Assembly (NCBI RefSeq): GCF_900095885.1 | Contig: NZ_LT615367.1 | Coordinates: forward strand, 2,790,001 to 2,854,000 | Length of the DNA stretch: 64,000 nt | Origin: Dickeya aquatica | GTDB lineage: Bacteria > Pseudomonadota > Gammaproteobacteria > Enterobacterales > Enterobacteriaceae | Direction: 5' to 3' | Shown: positions 19,401 through 29,975 of the stretch, one piece after another | Layout of the letters: each line of letters opens with the position of its first letter | Position numbering within the stretch: position 1 is the first letter of the stretch | Made by a program: the position numbers and the translations under genes | Notes under the pieces: generated by a model | Database searches by the model: none | What the model was told of the DNA's origin: nothing | Seen by the model: only the letters and a program-made list of their open reading frames with translations

Positions 19401-21056
19401 TTACTGCAATAATAAGCCTGCTTTGGATAACGCCATCGCCCCGCTTTTCACCGTATCATCATAATTGTAAATATCTGTGCGGAACTGCGGTTTCCCCTCT
19501 TCCGATACCCAGGCCGTCAGATAATAGAAATGAACCTGTACCCGCTGGCGTACCGGCACATAGGTGGTGTTGCCCTGATCGAGGGTCGAGGAGATACGCG
19601 CACTATTCCAGCCTGCATCCTGTAGTAACAGTGCCGCCAGCTCTGCGGCTTTGTTAACCCGCACACAGCCTGAGCTCAGTGCACGGATATCCTTCTGGAA
19701 CAGGTTATGATTCGGCGTGTCATGCAGGTAAATGGCATCCGTATTCGGGATATTGAATTTATAACGCCCCAGAGAGTTACTCTGCCCCGGAGCCTGGCGC
19801 AGCCGATAAGGAAAACTCCCTGCCGACACCATCGGCCAGTCGATCATTGCCGGATCAATAGCCTGGGCATTGTCACTCCAGTCAGAGAGTACGGTATAAC
19901 CGTGGCGCTGCAAGTAACTCGGGTCTTGTACCACTTTGGGAATAATATCCTGACGCGTCAACGTGGTTGGCACATTCCAGGGCGGGTTCATCACCACATT
20001 GCTAAGTGAGGTGTTCATCAGCGGCGTTTTGCGCTTCGGTTGCCCGACAATCACTTTTGAGGCCAGAATCTCAGTGCCGTTTTGATAGTAACTGAGCGAA
20101 TAATTAGGAATGTTGACAATAATGCCGCTGTTAACGTTGTCAGGCACTAAGCGTAAACGCTGGATATTTAGCGCCAGTAAGGTGGCCCGCTGCTGAGGTG
20201 ACACATTCAGCCAGTCGCGCGTGCGCTTACCTATCACCCCGTCATCCTGCAACCCCTGGGCATGCTGAAAACGTTTTACCGCTTCAACCAGCTCGCCCTC
20301 ATAACGCTCGGCAACCGTTACGGCATGCTCCGGCTTGAGCAGCCCGGCTCGTTGCAAAATCTCAGCCAATATCGGTAATGCATCACTGCTATCGCCGGGT
20401 CGCAGAGACTCAGCCAACGCCAGTTTCGGCCACGGCCGGTTATCTGCCAGCATGGTTTTCAATGCGCTGTGCATCTTCGCATATTGCGAATGGCGCGGAG
20501 CCAGCGAGGCGATAAACGCCAGCCCATTACCAGCGACAACGGCCTGTTGCCATTGGTTAATCATCGATGCCGGTGGCACTGACAGCGTATAAGGCACATT
20601 ACCATAAAGCCAGCTATTGCCATTTTTCTCAACGCTTGCAACAAATTGCATATACCCGAGCATCGCATCAGACAACACCACATCACGAGAGAACCCCGTC
20701 AGTCTGGGGTCAGTCAGCCACGTCACCCAGGTGGTGAATTGCGGCTGCACGCCGGATAAAGCCAGCTCGGCGAGTTGTTGTTGAAAGGCGTTAACCCATG
20801 CATTGTCATGCCACAGCGGCTGCATATGCTGATGTGAATACAGCGCATTCAATTCATTGAGGTAACGAGGGGAAATGCCTGCGGGCAAACCAGCCGTGAC
20901 AGAAGAGGGATGATTTTTAGCCGCTGGTACAGCCGCCTGTGCCGGTGTAGCAGGCGTGGCTGACTGGGCAGAAAATGCCGTCAATAGCCCGCCCAGCCAC
21001 ACTGAACTGACCATCCCCAGCAGCAGCCTGTGTGTTTTTTGTTTACCTAACAACAT
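19401..21056 (-). CDS. ldtD: L,D-transpeptidase LdtD
   Basis: A 551-residue periplasmic enzyme with an uncleaved or cleaved N-terminal hydrophobic signal (residues 11-32). A peptidoglycan-binding domain lies around 245-283 and a YkuD catalytic domain at about 310-475. The active site has YLHDTP (His 445) and SSGCVRV (nucleophile Cys 464). It forms mDAP-mDAP 3-3 cross-links. It is about 60 residues shorter than remembered E. coli LdtD (615), mainly before the catalytic domain, but nothing essential is missing. AGGGG lies nine bases before ATG 21056. In E. coli mukB is next upstream; here selO is, so synteny breaks at this point. Confidence 0.92.
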   Translation of the reverse strand: MLLGKQKTHRLLLGMVSSVWLGGLLTAFSAQSATPATPAQAAVPAAKNHPSSVTAGLPAGISPRYLNELNALYSHQHMQPLWHDNAWVNAFQQQLAELALSGVQPQFTTWVTWLTDPRLTGFSRDVVLSDAMLGYMQFVASVEKNGNSWLYGNVPYTLSVPPASMINQWQQAVVAGNGLAFIASLAPRHSQYAKMHSALKTMLADNRPWPKLALAESLRPGDSSDALPILAEILQRAGLLKPEHAVTVAERYEGELVEAVKRFQHAQGLQDDGVIGKRTRDWLNVSPQQRATLLALNIQRLRLVPDNVNSGIIVNIPNYSLSYYQNGTEILASKVIVGQPKRKTPLMNTSLSNVVMNPPWNVPTTLTRQDIIPKVVQDPSYLQRHGYTVLSDWSDNAQAIDPAMIDWPMVSAGSFPYRLRQAPGQSNSLGRYKFNIPNTDAIYLHDTPNHNLFQKDIRALSSGCVRVNKAAELAALLLQDAGWNSARISSTLDQGNTTYVPVRQRVQVHFYYLTAWVSEEGKPQFRTDIYNYDDTVKSGAMALSKAGLLLQ

Positions 21057-21361
21057 CCATTTATCCCCTGTACTTAAAATAACCCTGCTCTATGACACCT
21101 GCGTCGCCTGCTCCCAGAAGCCCGTCCGCTCACCGACAATCACGGCGCGAGGTGACAACGGCAGCCTGTTCATGCTGCTTTATGAACATCGGACAATAAC
21201 CCGTAGTTTATACCGAACAGGCACTATCAAGCTGCCAATAATCACATGCTCCTGACAATAATTCTGACTATCATACAGTCAGTTATCTGAATATTCCCGT
21301 CATACTTCTGCACCAGTTGACATTAACGCCGTGACAACCGGCCGATTTGGGCTGGCACGCG
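21057..21361. other. ldtD/selO spacer
   Basis: A 305-bp stretch with no gene I can support; it must contain the ldtD promoter. No clear terminator for selO was found. An A/T-rich patch near 21250-21300 is the only visible character. Confidence 0.4.
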
Positions 21362-22813
21362 TTAACTGGAGCAGGAGATCACCAACCGTTTTCCCCACGC
21401 CGGGGGCAATGCCGCCAGGTCAGCCATATCCGGTTGTTCATCATACGGCTGACGCAATGCCTGATGGACTCTCGCCAGCAAACGGCTATCGCCTGCCGTC
21501 ACCGCGTCAATCACCTGCTGGGCCAGATAATTGCGTAACACATAGCGCGGGCTGGCTTGCTTCATTTGCTGTTGACGTTGATTATCATCACACTCTTCCA
21601 TCATCAGGCGCTGGCGATAGGCATCCAGCCAGCTGTCAAGCGCAGGGCGGTCAACAAACAGATCTTGCAGTGGAGAATAGCGGCTATGCCGTTCGGTGTC
21701 GGCCAGCAAGCGGAACGTCTGGGTGTAGTCGGCCTGCTCACGTTGCATCAACGCCAGCAGCCCTTGCAGTAACGCATTATCTTGCGCCTGAGGCGTACCA
21801 AACCCCAGCCGGGCGCGCATCAGTTCACCAAAACGCTGCATCAATGCCGGTTGATAACGTGCCAGTGCCTGCTCCAATTGCTCAACAGGCATGAGCGCTG
21901 AAAGAGATTGAGCCAGCCGATTCAGGTTCCACAATCCAACCGCCGGTTGATTATCAAACGCGTAACGCCCTTGATAGTCTGAGTGGTTGCAGATGAATCC
22001 CGGCTGATAGTCATCCATAAAGCCATAGGGACCGTAATCAAGGGTTATCCCCAAAATAGACAGGTTATCGGTATTCATGACCCCATGCGCAAACCCCAAG
22101 GCCTGCCAGTGTGCAATCAGGCGTGCGGTGCGCTCTGCTACATCGCAAAACCATAAAAAATAGCGTTCAGGCTCTTGCTGCCACTGTGGCCAATGCCGGG
22201 CAATCACATAGTCCGCCAACTGGCGGACCTTTTCCGGCTCCTGACGATAATAGAAATGCTCGAAGTGACCAAAACGCACATGGCTTTCAGCCACCCGCAT
22301 TAGCATGGCTCCGGTCTCTTCCTGCTCGCGCTGTACCATCTGCTCACTACCGACAATCGTTAACGCCCGTGAACTGGGAATGCCAAGGTGATGCAGCGCC
22401 TCGGAGGCCAGAAACTCGCGAACCACCGAGCGCAGCACCGCCCGGCCGTCCCCCATGCGGGAGTAAGGCGTGCGCCCTGCCCCTTTGAGATGCCAGTCCT
22501 GAGTACGCCCATCAGCCAGTTGCTGCTGCCCCAGCAGAATACCACGCCCGTCGCCGAGCTGTCCGGCCCACACGCCGAACTGGTGCCCGCTATAAACCTG
22601 TGCCAGCGGTGCCATCTGCGCAAGTAAACGTTCGGCGGTCCAGATTTTCTGGTTATCACCGCGAAAACAATCGTCAGATAATCCCAACGACTGAGCCAGT
22701 GGTGCATTGTGGTAGAGCAAATAAGCCCCCTGCAACGGCTGTGGGGTCTGTTCGGTATAAAACCCCGGCAACTGCTGGTGATAATGGTTATTAAACGACA
22801 GGTGATGTGGCAT
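21362..22813 (-). CDS. selO: Protein adenylyltransferase SelO
   Basis: A 483-residue pseudokinase-fold enzyme (E. coli YdiU 478) that transfers AMP from ATP to Ser/Thr/Tyr hydroxyls on target proteins. Conserved blocks visible are [39 protein letters not shown] (nucleotide site), [20 protein letters not shown] and DYGPYGF. The C-terminus ends ISCSS, the position where some SelO proteins carry selenocysteine; here it is Cys, coded by an ordinary codon. GGGGG lies a few bases before ATG 22813. It is followed upstream by a YdiV-like gene, the same ydiU/ydiV pairing as in E. coli. Confidence 0.95.
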   Translation of the reverse strand: MPHHLSFNNHYHQQLPGFYTEQTPQPLQGAYLLYHNAPLAQSLGLSDDCFRGDNQKIWTAERLLAQMAPLAQVYSGHQFGVWAGQLGDGRGILLGQQQLADGRTQDWHLKGAGRTPYSRMGDGRAVLRSVVREFLASEALHHLGIPSSRALTIVGSEQMVQREQEETGAMLMRVAESHVRFGHFEHFYYRQEPEKVRQLADYVIARHWPQWQQEPERYFLWFCDVAERTARLIAHWQALGFAHGVMNTDNLSILGITLDYGPYGFMDDYQPGFICNHSDYQGRYAFDNQPAVGLWNLNRLAQSLSALMPVEQLEQALARYQPALMQRFGELMRARLGFGTPQAQDNALLQGLLALMQREQADYTQTFRLLADTERHSRYSPLQDLFVDRPALDSWLDAYRQRLMMEECDDNQRQQQMKQASPRYVLRNYLAQQVIDAVTAGDSRLLARVHQALRQPYDEQPDMADLAALPPAWGKRLVISCSS

Positions 22814-22968
22814 AAATCCCCCTTTTTCTGTCAGTGTAGAACCGCACTACGGGAATTAACACCGAGCAACCACAAGGTTATTACACGGGGATGGCAACCG
22901 AAAAATCAGGCAGGAAGACGGGGATAGTATCGGGAAAAAGGCCGCATCCGTTGCGGTATATTCTCCTC

Positions 22969-23712
22969 TTAGCCGTAGCAGGCGACCGGCATTAGCGCAT
23001 TGTCGAGTGCATCCGGCGATAGCGGTGGCCACAATTGCCCCTGTACGGCATCAACGTTAAGTTCGTGTATTTTTTCAAACGCATCCATATCATCAATGCC
23101 CTTCGCCACAATAAGCAATGACGGGCAATGCTTTTTCATCACTTGCAGCATCGGATTGATAATCGAAACGGACGCAGGGCGAGCCAATAACTTATTGATA
23201 AATGATGCCTCTATTTTCACACTGGCAATCATGCCATCATAAAAAGGCTTCATATTTATATGGCCAGAACCAAAGTTATCCAGCCACAAATGAAAAGACT
23301 GACTTAACTTTTTCAACCGAACATTATCACGCCCTGCGGAAATATCCTGGAAATGCTCATTAACTTCAATCTGTAAAAAAGACAGAGCACGAAATGCCTG
23401 AGCCAACAGCGCATCATTAATTAGAAAGTCAGCCAATGTATGATCAAGCTTTAGCAACACCATCACGCGATGCTGACTAAACCAGGCGGCATTATCCTGC
23501 AAAAGAGACAACTGCTCTCTTAATAACATGAGCTTTTGTTGGCGGGTCAGTAACCCCAACATTAATGCCTGCGGCATGGATAACTGACCACGCACACTGT
23601 GGAAACGGCCAACCATCTCCATTGCCAGTAATCGTGAATCAAGGAGGTAGACAGGCGAGAAGAAATATTCGCTGTCATAATCAACACCAAGCTGGATACG
23701 CATAGTATTCAT
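22969..23712 (-). CDS. Degenerate EAL-domain regulator, YdiV (RflP)-like
   Basis: A 247-residue single EAL domain (MRIQLG at 23703 is an alternative start). Catalytic motifs are lost: EAL is EMV (residues 32-34) and the DDFG loop reads LDNFGSG, so c-di-GMP hydrolysis is unlikely. Size, the QGQLWPP ending and its place beside selO match E. coli YdiV, which binds FlhD and blocks the flagellar master regulator FlhDC. I infer the same anti-FlhDC role but identity is low by eye. No strong Shine-Dalgarno precedes either start, as expected of a poorly translated regulator. Confidence 0.75.
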   Translation of the reverse strand: MNTMRIQLGVDYDSEYFFSPVYLLDSRLLAMEMVGRFHSVRGQLSMPQALMLGLLTRQQKLMLLREQLSLLQDNAAWFSQHRVMVLLKLDHTLADFLINDALLAQAFRALSFLQIEVNEHFQDISAGRDNVRLKKLSQSFHLWLDNFGSGHINMKPFYDGMIASVKIEASFINKLLARPASVSIINPMLQVMKKHCPSLLIVAKGIDDMDAFEKIHELNVDAVQGQLWPPLSPDALDNALMPVACYG

Positions 23713-24224
23713 AGCCAGAGTTAAAAGATGAAACTGATTACACCCGTTATCACCATACAGAAAGATGCCAGATAACCCGTCGCACCTTTAGCATCGCAGA
23801 TGCCCTTTATGCCGGACGATGAAGTACGCTAAACCAGCCGCCTGCGTTACCACACAGACTTATCTATTCGCTGTCACCACAAAAAGGATTAAAATTAATT
23901 AACAATACTTTTATTACATCAATAAGCCTGCCCTGGACAGCGCTCTATTTCGTATAGCAAACGCGATATACATTACCCCGAATTTGAAATCTGTTATTAA
24001 CAACAACCGCAGTTAATCAGCTTTTTCTGCATCAGAAATTATTGATGCTGCTATATTCGTAAAAAAGTATGATAATTTATCTCAGCCCCTAATCAGGCGA
24101 ATACCCACTTCGTTTTCCATTCATGTTTACTGCCAAACAACGCCGTTAATTTATCGTTTGTGATGGGCCGAAAACAATCCGTTTTTCATTTTTCAGACAA
24201 ACGCCTAATCGGTATATCAAATCA
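23713..24224. other. Spacer between YdiV-like gene and lplA
   Basis: A 512-bp stretch without a supportable gene. It is GC-rich near 23770-23830 and AT-rich from 23880 to 24220. It holds the promoter of the YdiV-like gene and the 3' end of the lplA transcript. I see no intrinsic terminator or tRNA. Confidence 0.45.
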
Positions 24225-25241
24225 TTAACGAATACTTGTGACTATCCAGTCAATCAATGCGTTAATCTCATTTTGCTGTTCAGGGTATTGTGCAACCAGC
24301 GGCCCGGCGAGAGCAACCAGCGCCTGCGGCCGATACACAACACCGTGTAAGGCTGCCGCCACCGCCTCTAAAGGTGCCGGAGACAGGCTATCGGTAAACA
24401 GCTGACAACGGCTTATCACGCCCTGCTCCACATCGAAGTGCAACTCCACACCGCCCCAGTCAAAGCGAGTATCAAGTGTGTGGGTAAAGTTCGGAGCCTG
24501 ACCAAAGTTCCATGCCCAGCTACGTTGATGCGCAAATAACGCTGTAAAACCCGGCAAGTCTGGCAACGCGTCAGGGGAAATACGCTCAGGCTCACACCGG
24601 GTCTGATAGTGTTCAAAGAAAGCCTGCGTGATAGCATCACACACGGTGTCATGACCAATATCCGGCAATAACTCCACCAGATTGGCCACACGAGAGAGTA
24701 CCGAGGTAATCCCCTTGGCCTGCAATTTTTTGATATCCGGGTTCAGATAATCCGCCAGCCGTGCCAGATCAGCCGACAGCAGCAATGTACCGTGGTGAAA
24801 CCCGCGATCGATTCGCTCGCGATAAGCTGAACCGGAAATTTTTCGGCTACCTTGCGTGGTGTTGACTATCAAATCATTGCGCCCGGAAGCCTGAGCATTC
24901 ACGCCCAGCGCAGACAGCGCACGCAAAATAATGCCGGTTGAGACGTTTTTGTCGTAACCGGGTTTACCGGCCATAAACGTAAAACAGGTGTTACCCAAAT
25001 CGTGAAACACCGCGCCACCACCGCTACTGCGTCGCGCAAGCTTAATGCCATCCTGCTCCATGCGCCGGGTGTTACACTCTTTCCACGGGTTTTGTGCCCG
25101 CCCAATCACCACGGTTTGTGCATTACGCCAAAGAAACAACACCCGCTGTGTTGGCGGCATCTGGCGAAAAATGCACTCTTCCACGGCCAGATTGAACCAG
25201 GGGTCAACAGAGTCAGAAATAAGCAGACGAAGGGAAGACAT
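24225..25241 (-). CDS. lplA: Lipoate-protein ligase A
   Basis: A 338-residue enzyme, the exact length of E. coli LplA. The lipoate/AMP-binding signature [15 protein letters not shown] is intact, and the lysine in the SGSAYR region precedes FHHGTLL. It activates free lipoate with ATP and attaches it to lipoyl domains of 2-oxoacid dehydrogenases and GcvH. GGAG sits seven bases before ATG 25241. It is followed by nlpC on the same strand after a spacer of roughly 500 bp on the downstream side to selO/ydiV. A single intact copy is seen. Confidence 0.95.
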   Translation of the reverse strand: MSSLRLLISDSVDPWFNLAVEECIFRQMPPTQRVLFLWRNAQTVVIGRAQNPWKECNTRRMEQDGIKLARRSSGGGAVFHDLGNTCFTFMAGKPGYDKNVSTGIILRALSALGVNAQASGRNDLIVNTTQGSRKISGSAYRERIDRGFHHGTLLLSADLARLADYLNPDIKKLQAKGITSVLSRVANLVELLPDIGHDTVCDAITQAFFEHYQTRCEPERISPDALPDLPGFTALFAHQRSWAWNFGQAPNFTHTLDTRFDWGGVELHFDVEQGVISRCQLFTDSLSPAPLEAVAAALHGVVYRPQALVALAGPLVAQYPEQQNEINALIDWIVTSIR

Positions 25242-25285
25242 GAGAGGACTCCAGATACAACCGGCCGCCCATCGCGGCCAGAACG

Positions 25286-25750
25286 TCAGATGCGCCGAGC
25301 CTGCCAGTAGGCTCGCTTCCAGTACACATTATTCAGCGATGAGCGCGTCACACCGCGGCTGGTAGAGGCATGAATAAACTGGTCATTGTTGTCGTAAATA
25401 CCGACATGCAACCCGTTTTCGCCGCTACCGGTGCGGAAAAACACTAAATCACCTGGCAACAGCTCATCACGCGCCACACGGGTTCCGACCTCGGTTTGCT
25501 CCTCTGTTGAGCGCGGTAAATTCAGGCCGAAACGATCGCGAAAGGTCAGATAAACAAACCCGGAGCAGTCAACGCCATCTTTATCCAGCCCACCATAGCG
25601 GTAAGGCGTACCGCGCCATTGCGACAACTGTGTATGCAACTGCGCCTGCACCTCGCTGGCATCCCCCAGGCGGGTATGCTGTGAAACATGGCTGCTACAC
25701 CCGGCCAGGCATAACGCCATCAAAATGAGCCAGAACCGCCAAAATCTCAT
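25286..25750 (-). CDS. nlpC: Lipoprotein endopeptidase NlpC
   Basis: A 154-residue lipoprotein, the length of E. coli NlpC. A short signal peptide ends in the lipobox LAGC (lipid-modified Cys near residue 17). The NlpC/P60 domain shows [10 protein letters not shown] (catalytic Cys), HVGIYDN (catalytic His) and a following polar residue in FIHAST. It is an envelope gamma-D-glutamyl-mDAP-type peptidase. ATG 25750 gives the canonical start; the 18 codons upstream encode no signal peptide. It is next to btuD, as in E. coli where nlpC follows btuD. Confidence 0.93.
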   Translation of the reverse strand: MRFWRFWLILMALCLAGCSSHVSQHTRLGDASEVQAQLHTQLSQWRGTPYRYGGLDKDGVDCSGFVYLTFRDRFGLNLPRSTEEQTEVGTRVARDELLPGDLVFFRTGSGENGLHVGIYDNNDQFIHASTSRGVTRSSLNNVYWKRAYWQARRI

Positions 25751-25946
25751 GCCATCACGCTCACTGTAAAAGGTAAAACACCGAAGAAGATAGAATTTCG
25801 TCATACTATCATGCTGTTTCGGGCATTAATCGCCAGAAAACCACCGGTTTATCCCTGTTGCAACGGGGAAATGCGGGGAACAGCCCCCCATCGCCTTACG
25901 CCGCACTGAGACGGTGACATTGCTACACGCCAGAAACAGGGCGATA

Positions 25947-26762
25947 TTATCTATCCTCACCCGTCGGCATCTCCTCACGCGCCAGCATCCAGTGGCGATC
26001 GGCCAGCGTGTAGCGGGCAAAGGCGACGCCAAATAACCGAGATAACGGCTCAGGCTGCATCACCTGTTCGGTCGGCCCTTGTGCAATAAGCTGACCATTT
26101 CCCATCAACCACACACGGTCGGCATGGTGCAAAGTGTGGTTGAGATCGTGGCCAGAGGCCACCACCGCCACCCCTTGTCGGCACACCTCAGCCAGCAGGC
26201 TGTCAAGGGCCACACGCTGACCGATATCCAGACTGGCAGCGGGTTCATCGAGCAGCAGCAAACGGGCTGAAGGATTCAGCGTTGGCCAAATCTGCAAAAA
26301 GGCCGCGGCGAGTCGCACTCGCTGCCACTCGCCACCGGAGAGCTGAGTCAACGGACGCGCCAGCTTTTCACGCAACAGCAGGCGATCGGCCAGCATATGC
26401 ACCCGCTCATCCACCCATTTAGCATCGGCCTGTGGCGGCTGATGCAATTGCAGATACTGGAACACCGGCATCAACACCTGCACGGCATGGTGCTGGGGCA
26501 AATAGGCACGCACGCGCGCCATGTCACGGGCAGACCATGCCACCATAGGCTGCCCCAGCAGAGAAACGGCTCCATGCCCCGGCAACACCCCCGCCATCAA
26601 TGCCAGCAGCGTACTTTTCCCGGCACCGTTAGGCCCGATGATGTGTATCAACTCGCCAGCGGCACAGTGAACGGATACATCAGACAACCGCTGTTCTACG
26701 CTTGCATGCTGCACCGTCATAACGTGCGGCGTATCGGGCTCTGACGGTGTCAGAGGCCTCAT
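25947..26762 (-). CDS. btuD: Vitamin B12 ABC transporter ATPase
   Basis: A 271-residue ABC ATPase. Walker A GPNGAGKST, signature LSGGEWQRV, Walker B LLLLDEP and the switch His (SGHDLNH) are all present. With BtuC it powers cobalamin import across the inner membrane. ATG 26762 overlaps the btuE stop (ATGA), implying translational coupling. The N-terminal about 14 residues (PLTPSEPDTPHV) precede the family's usual start MTVQHASV; the internal Met may be the real start. The C-terminal about 20 residues exceed E. coli BtuD (249). Confidence 0.93.
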   Translation of the reverse strand: MRPLTPSEPDTPHVMTVQHASVEQRLSDVSVHCAAGELIHIIGPNGAGKSTLLALMAGVLPGHGAVSLLGQPMVAWSARDMARVRAYLPQHHAVQVLMPVFQYLQLHQPPQADAKWVDERVHMLADRLLLREKLARPLTQLSGGEWQRVRLAAAFLQIWPTLNPSARLLLLDEPAASLDIGQRVALDSLLAEVCRQGVAVVASGHDLNHTLHHADRVWLMGNGQLIAQGPTEQVMQPEPLSRLFGVAFARYTLADRHWMLAREEMPTGEDR

Positions 26763-27313
26763 TCCTGTGCCAGCGCCTGTTCAATAGCCGCAACCAGTTG
26801 TGCATCATCCGGTGTCGTGTCCGGTGAAAAGCGCGCAATCACCTCCCCCTGGCGATTAATCAGGAACTTTTCGAAATTCCATAAAATATCCTCAGGATGT
26901 TGAGGAGCCTGACCACGGCTGACCCGGCGTTCGTAAAATTCACTGCCCTGAGGGTGCAGCGCCTGTGGTTGTGCATCAATCAGTGCCTGATACAACGGAT
27001 GGCGGCCATCGCCGTTCACCGCGATTTTGCCAAACAGCGGAAATTGCACGCCAAACGTGGTACGACAGAAAGCCTGAATCTCTTCATGGCTACCCGGCTC
27101 CTGACCGGCAAATTCGTTGCATGGGAAACCCAGTACCGCAAACCCGCGTTCACGATAGGTTTCATACAGGCTTTCCAGCCCTTCATACTGTTTGGTCAGG
27201 CCGCACTGCGAAGCGACATTCACCACCAGCAGCACCTGTTCACGCCAGTTTGCCAGTGATGTGGATTGTCCGTCGATGGTTTGCAGGGAAATAGCATATA
27301 ACGCGTTGCTCAT
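26759..27313 (-). CDS. btuE: Glutathione peroxidase-family protein BtuE
   Basis: A 184-residue thioredoxin-fold peroxidase (E. coli 183). The peroxidatic Cys is in VASQCGLT, the conserved Gln region is in FPCNEF, and the Trp is in ILWNFEKF. It reduces hydroperoxides, preferring thioredoxin, and is not needed for B12 uptake despite its operon. ATG 27313 has AGGA eight bases upstream; a longer frame to 27370 lacks homology. It lies between btuC and btuD as in E. coli btuCED. Confidence 0.93.
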   Translation of the reverse strand: MSNALYAISLQTIDGQSTSLANWREQVLLVVNVASQCGLTKQYEGLESLYETYRERGFAVLGFPCNEFAGQEPGSHEEIQAFCRTTFGVQFPLFGKIAVNGDGRHPLYQALIDAQPQALHPQGSEFYERRVSRGQAPQHPEDILWNFEKFLINRQGEVIARFSPDTTPDDAQLVAAIEQALAQE

Positions 27314-27385
27314 GGTCTTTTCCTGTATTGAATCGCTACTTGCTGGCTGGGGCATCTCGTTTAATGCCACACCCGCTCACTTTAT

Positions 27386-28387
27386 TTATGCCTGATGACG
27401 TAACAGCAGCCAGATAAACCAGGGCGCACCTAGCGTTGCCGTCACCACCCCCACCGGCAATTCCGCCACCGGTAACAGTGTGCGCGCCAGCGTATCCGCC
27501 AGCATCAGCACCAGCGCACCGCTCAGGCCACTGCCGGTTAATAGATAACGCTGATCGGTCAGGCCGCACAAGCGCAAAATATGTGGGATAACCAACCCGA
27601 TAAACCCAATCACCCCCGCCAGCGCCACACTAATACCAATCAAGGCCCCCATAACGAGCAGCAGCAGGTTACGCCAGGACACCACGGCCACCCCTAATTG
27701 CCGGGCCGTTATCTCCCCCAGCGCCAGATGATTTAACACTGTGCCACTGCTTGCCAGCACGACCAGCAACGGTAACAGCAGCAGCATCAGGCCAGCATAA
27801 CGCCAGTCCACTCCGCTAAAGCCGCCCATCATCCAGTACATCAATTGGCGCAAATCCAGATTGGTGCTGAAATACACCGCCCAGGTCATTAGGGCACTAC
27901 AAATTATGCCAAGTCCGACGCCAATCAGCAGCAGGCGGGCGTTCGATACCCCGGTACGGGAAAAATGCAGCAGCAGTGATGTCATGAGCAACGCACCGGC
28001 TATCGCACACAGGCTCAGGCACCATATTGGTAATCCGCCCTGCCCAATTAATACGGCAAACACCAGAGCCACGCCTGCCCCGCTTGACACCCCCAGCAAG
28101 CCGGGTTCGGATAACGGATTGTCGAATACCGCCTGCATCACCCCGCCCCCCATCGCAAGACTGGCCCCCACCAGCATGACAGCCAGCGTGCGCGGCAGTC
28201 TCAGTTGCCAGATAAACATTGAAGCGTCGGGCTCCAGCCAGTGTACCGGCCAGATCCAACTTTCACCGGCAGATAAACTTAGCAGCAGCCCAACGGCCAA
28301 AAGAAGCGACAAGACCGATAGCCGCTGGCGATTGCGCCTGCGTTGCTGTTGTTTAAGTCGGGTATAGTTCACCAGAATGGGCGGCAT
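27386..28387 (-). CDS. btuC: Vitamin B12 ABC transporter permease
   Basis: A 333-residue polytopic inner-membrane protein of the FecCD/BtuC family, with about ten hydrophobic segments. The conserved block [19 protein letters not shown] and the LGVSSGAG loop are present, as is the ATPase-contact loop [12 protein letters not shown]. Two BtuC and two BtuD with periplasmic BtuF import cobalamin. AGG lies seven bases before ATG 28387. It is the first gene of btuC-btuE-btuD; no cobalamin riboswitch was recognised upstream of it on this strand. Confidence 0.95.
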   Translation of the reverse strand: MPPILVNYTRLKQQQRRRNRQRLSVLSLLLAVGLLLSLSAGESWIWPVHWLEPDASMFIWQLRLPRTLAVMLVGASLAMGGGVMQAVFDNPLSEPGLLGVSSGAGVALVFAVLIGQGGLPIWCLSLCAIAGALLMTSLLLHFSRTGVSNARLLLIGVGLGIICSALMTWAVYFSTNLDLRQLMYWMMGGFSGVDWRYAGLMLLLLPLLVVLASSGTVLNHLALGEITARQLGVAVVSWRNLLLLVMGALIGISVALAGVIGFIGLVIPHILRLCGLTDQRYLLTGSGLSGALVLMLADTLARTLLPVAELPVGVVTATLGAPWFIWLLLRHQA

Positions 28388-28653
28388 AGCAGGCCTGAAA
28401 TCAAATAGTCGGACGATGACACCATCATGCGGATATACGCAGTGATATCAAGTTGATAAAGCGAATTTTCGTACCCGGCCGTAACACACCTCGCACAGGT
28501 GACAACGTTTTTTCACTCATTTGCATCGCGCCTTCATCACGCTACGCATATCTGCCACTGTCATGAGCCTAGCTAAAATGATTATTTTTTAATCTTTCCG
28601 AATTCCGCTATGCTGCCTGTGATATCCGTTTTCATTCTCCGAGGGAGGACTCC

Positions 28654-28890
28654 ATGCTGACATCCTTTTGGCTGACGCTGCGTAACGTGCGCCGCGATTG
28701 GTTATCACGCCCGCGTCACGATGCGTCCTCAATCGCGTGCAGCGAGTGTGAGTATTGCTTTTATAACCACCAGGCTACCCTGCCGTTCGATCAGATAGAC
28801 GAATGCCTGCGCGCACGTCGTGATGCGCTGACACAGCACCACACCATCACGGCTGAGCGTTATTACGCTAACAGCGCTAAGTCAAACTAA
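28654..28890 (+). CDS. Small Cys-rich hypothetical protein
   Basis: A 78-residue protein that I do not recognise. It has a very strong Shine-Dalgarno (GAGGGAGGA, 28641-28649) five bases before ATG, and codon use like its neighbours, so it is probably real. A clustered C-x2-C-x2-C (CSECEYC) near residues 29-35 could bind a metal or iron-sulfur cluster; the rest is hydrophilic, rich in Arg and His, with a hydrophobic start MLTSFWLTL but no clear signal peptide. It is divergent from btuC and convergent with cobB. An AT-rich near-palindrome (AAATGATTATTT) about 70 bp upstream could be a regulator site. Confidence 0.6.
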   Translation: MLTSFWLTLRNVRRDWLSRPRHDASSIACSECEYCFYNHQATLPFDQIDECLRARRDALTQHHTITAERYYANSAKSN

Positions 28891-28932
28891 GCAAGCCATC
28901 GGCCGCGGGATACCGGCCAGGAGGAGAACATT

Positions 28933-28965
28933 GCTGATGAGCCCGGTGAAGGCGGGCGCATCAGC
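28933..28965. terminator. Strong hairpin between convergent genes
   Basis: GCTGATGAGCCCG pairs with CGGGCGCATCAGC (one mismatch) around a short loop, between the small Cys-rich gene and cobB, which converge. There is no T-run on either strand, so termination is inferred from position. Confidence 0.45.
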
Positions 28966-28974
28966 CGTGTGAGG

Positions 28975-29805
28975 TTAGTCAGATACCGGCATATGCATGG
29001 CAAGCCAGTTCTGGACAAAGCGCGGTACTACCTCGGTTGCCGGGCCGTAGATACGCTCATCAAATTGGCTTTGCACCTGACTCGGCTCCAGATTCAGCTC
29101 CACCGTCTGCGCACCATGAGCCTGCGCCTCATGCACAAATCCCGCCGCCGGATAAACATGGCCCGAGGTGCCGATAGCGATGAAAAGATCGGCCTGTGAC
29201 AGCGCATGGTAGATGTGGTCCATACCCAACGGCATCTCGCCAAACCACACCACATGCGGGCGCAACGGTGCCGGGAACTGGCAGCAGTGGCAGCGCTCGT
29301 CAACGGCAACATCGTCAGTCCAGTCAAATACCTGCCCGCTCTGGCTACAACGCACCTTCAGCAGTTCACCATGCATATGCACAATGCGTTTACTGCCCGC
29401 ACGCTCATGCAGGTTATCGATGTTTTGCGTCACCAGTAGAAAATGGTCGCCAAGCGCCGCTTCCAGCGTGGCCAGTGCCCGATGTGCGGCATTCGGCGCA
29501 ATCTCTGGTTGCTGCAACTGACGCCGACGCTGGTTATAAAAACGCTGCACCGTAGCCGGATCACGATGAAACCCTTCCGGCGTTGCTACATCTTCAACCC
29601 GATGATCTTCCCAAAGCCCATCTGCCGCACGAAACGTGCGAATACCGGATTCGGCAGAAATCCCTGCTCCGGTCAGTACAACAATACGTGGCTTATTCAC
29701 GTTTTTGACCACCAGATAATCAAGATGAAAAATACGGGCACGCAGGCGCTGATGCCGCAGACGTTTTCGCTGTCGAAAACGGTGTAACCGCAAAAGCGAG
29801 TGCAT
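28975..29805 (-). CDS. cobB: NAD-dependent protein deacylase CobB
   Basis: A 276-residue class III sirtuin (E. coli 279). GAGIS at residues 46-50, QNID at 127-130 and the catalytic His in HMHGEL (about 145) are present. Zinc cysteines are C153 and the CHCC cluster at 172-175. Tyr 90 and Arg 93 (FYNQRRRQ) mark a class also able to remove succinyl groups. The basic N-terminal extension (residues 1-35) resembles the long E. coli form. It deacetylates acetyl-CoA synthetase and other lysine-acylated proteins in the cytoplasm. AAGGAG lies six bases before ATG. The order lolCDE-nagK-cobB is as in E. coli. Confidence 0.95.
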   Translation of the reverse strand: MHSLLRLHRFRQRKRLRHQRLRARIFHLDYLVVKNVNKPRIVVLTGAGISAESGIRTFRAADGLWEDHRVEDVATPEGFHRDPATVQRFYNQRRRQLQQPEIAPNAAHRALATLEAALGDHFLLVTQNIDNLHERAGSKRIVHMHGELLKVRCSQSGQVFDWTDDVAVDERCHCCQFPAPLRPHVVWFGEMPLGMDHIYHALSQADLFIAIGTSGHVYPAAGFVHEAQAHGAQTVELNLEPSQVQSQFDERIYGPATEVVPRFVQNWLAMHMPVSD

Positions 29806-29975
29806 GTCTGCTCCTTTTATTCACGATAGCCCATCTCGTTATTTTCCCCAAAAAGCGCCGGGGTTAACGAACGACTGCCTTGATAATAGCGTGTTGAGTG
29901 TGACTGTTCAGTATGCCCCTGTCAGAAGTATGACTGAACCAGAGGAAAATACCCTACCGTTGCAGAGCCCCTGCA

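Noticed and set aside
21362..21380. Possible selenocysteine at the SelO C-terminus
   Set aside because: The relevant codon encodes Cys directly (ISCSS), so no UGA recoding or SECIS element is needed.
28541..28570. GCCACTG resembling the B12 box of a cobalamin riboswitch near btuC
   Set aside because: It is on the plus strand, opposite to btuC, and the other conserved riboswitch segments are absent.
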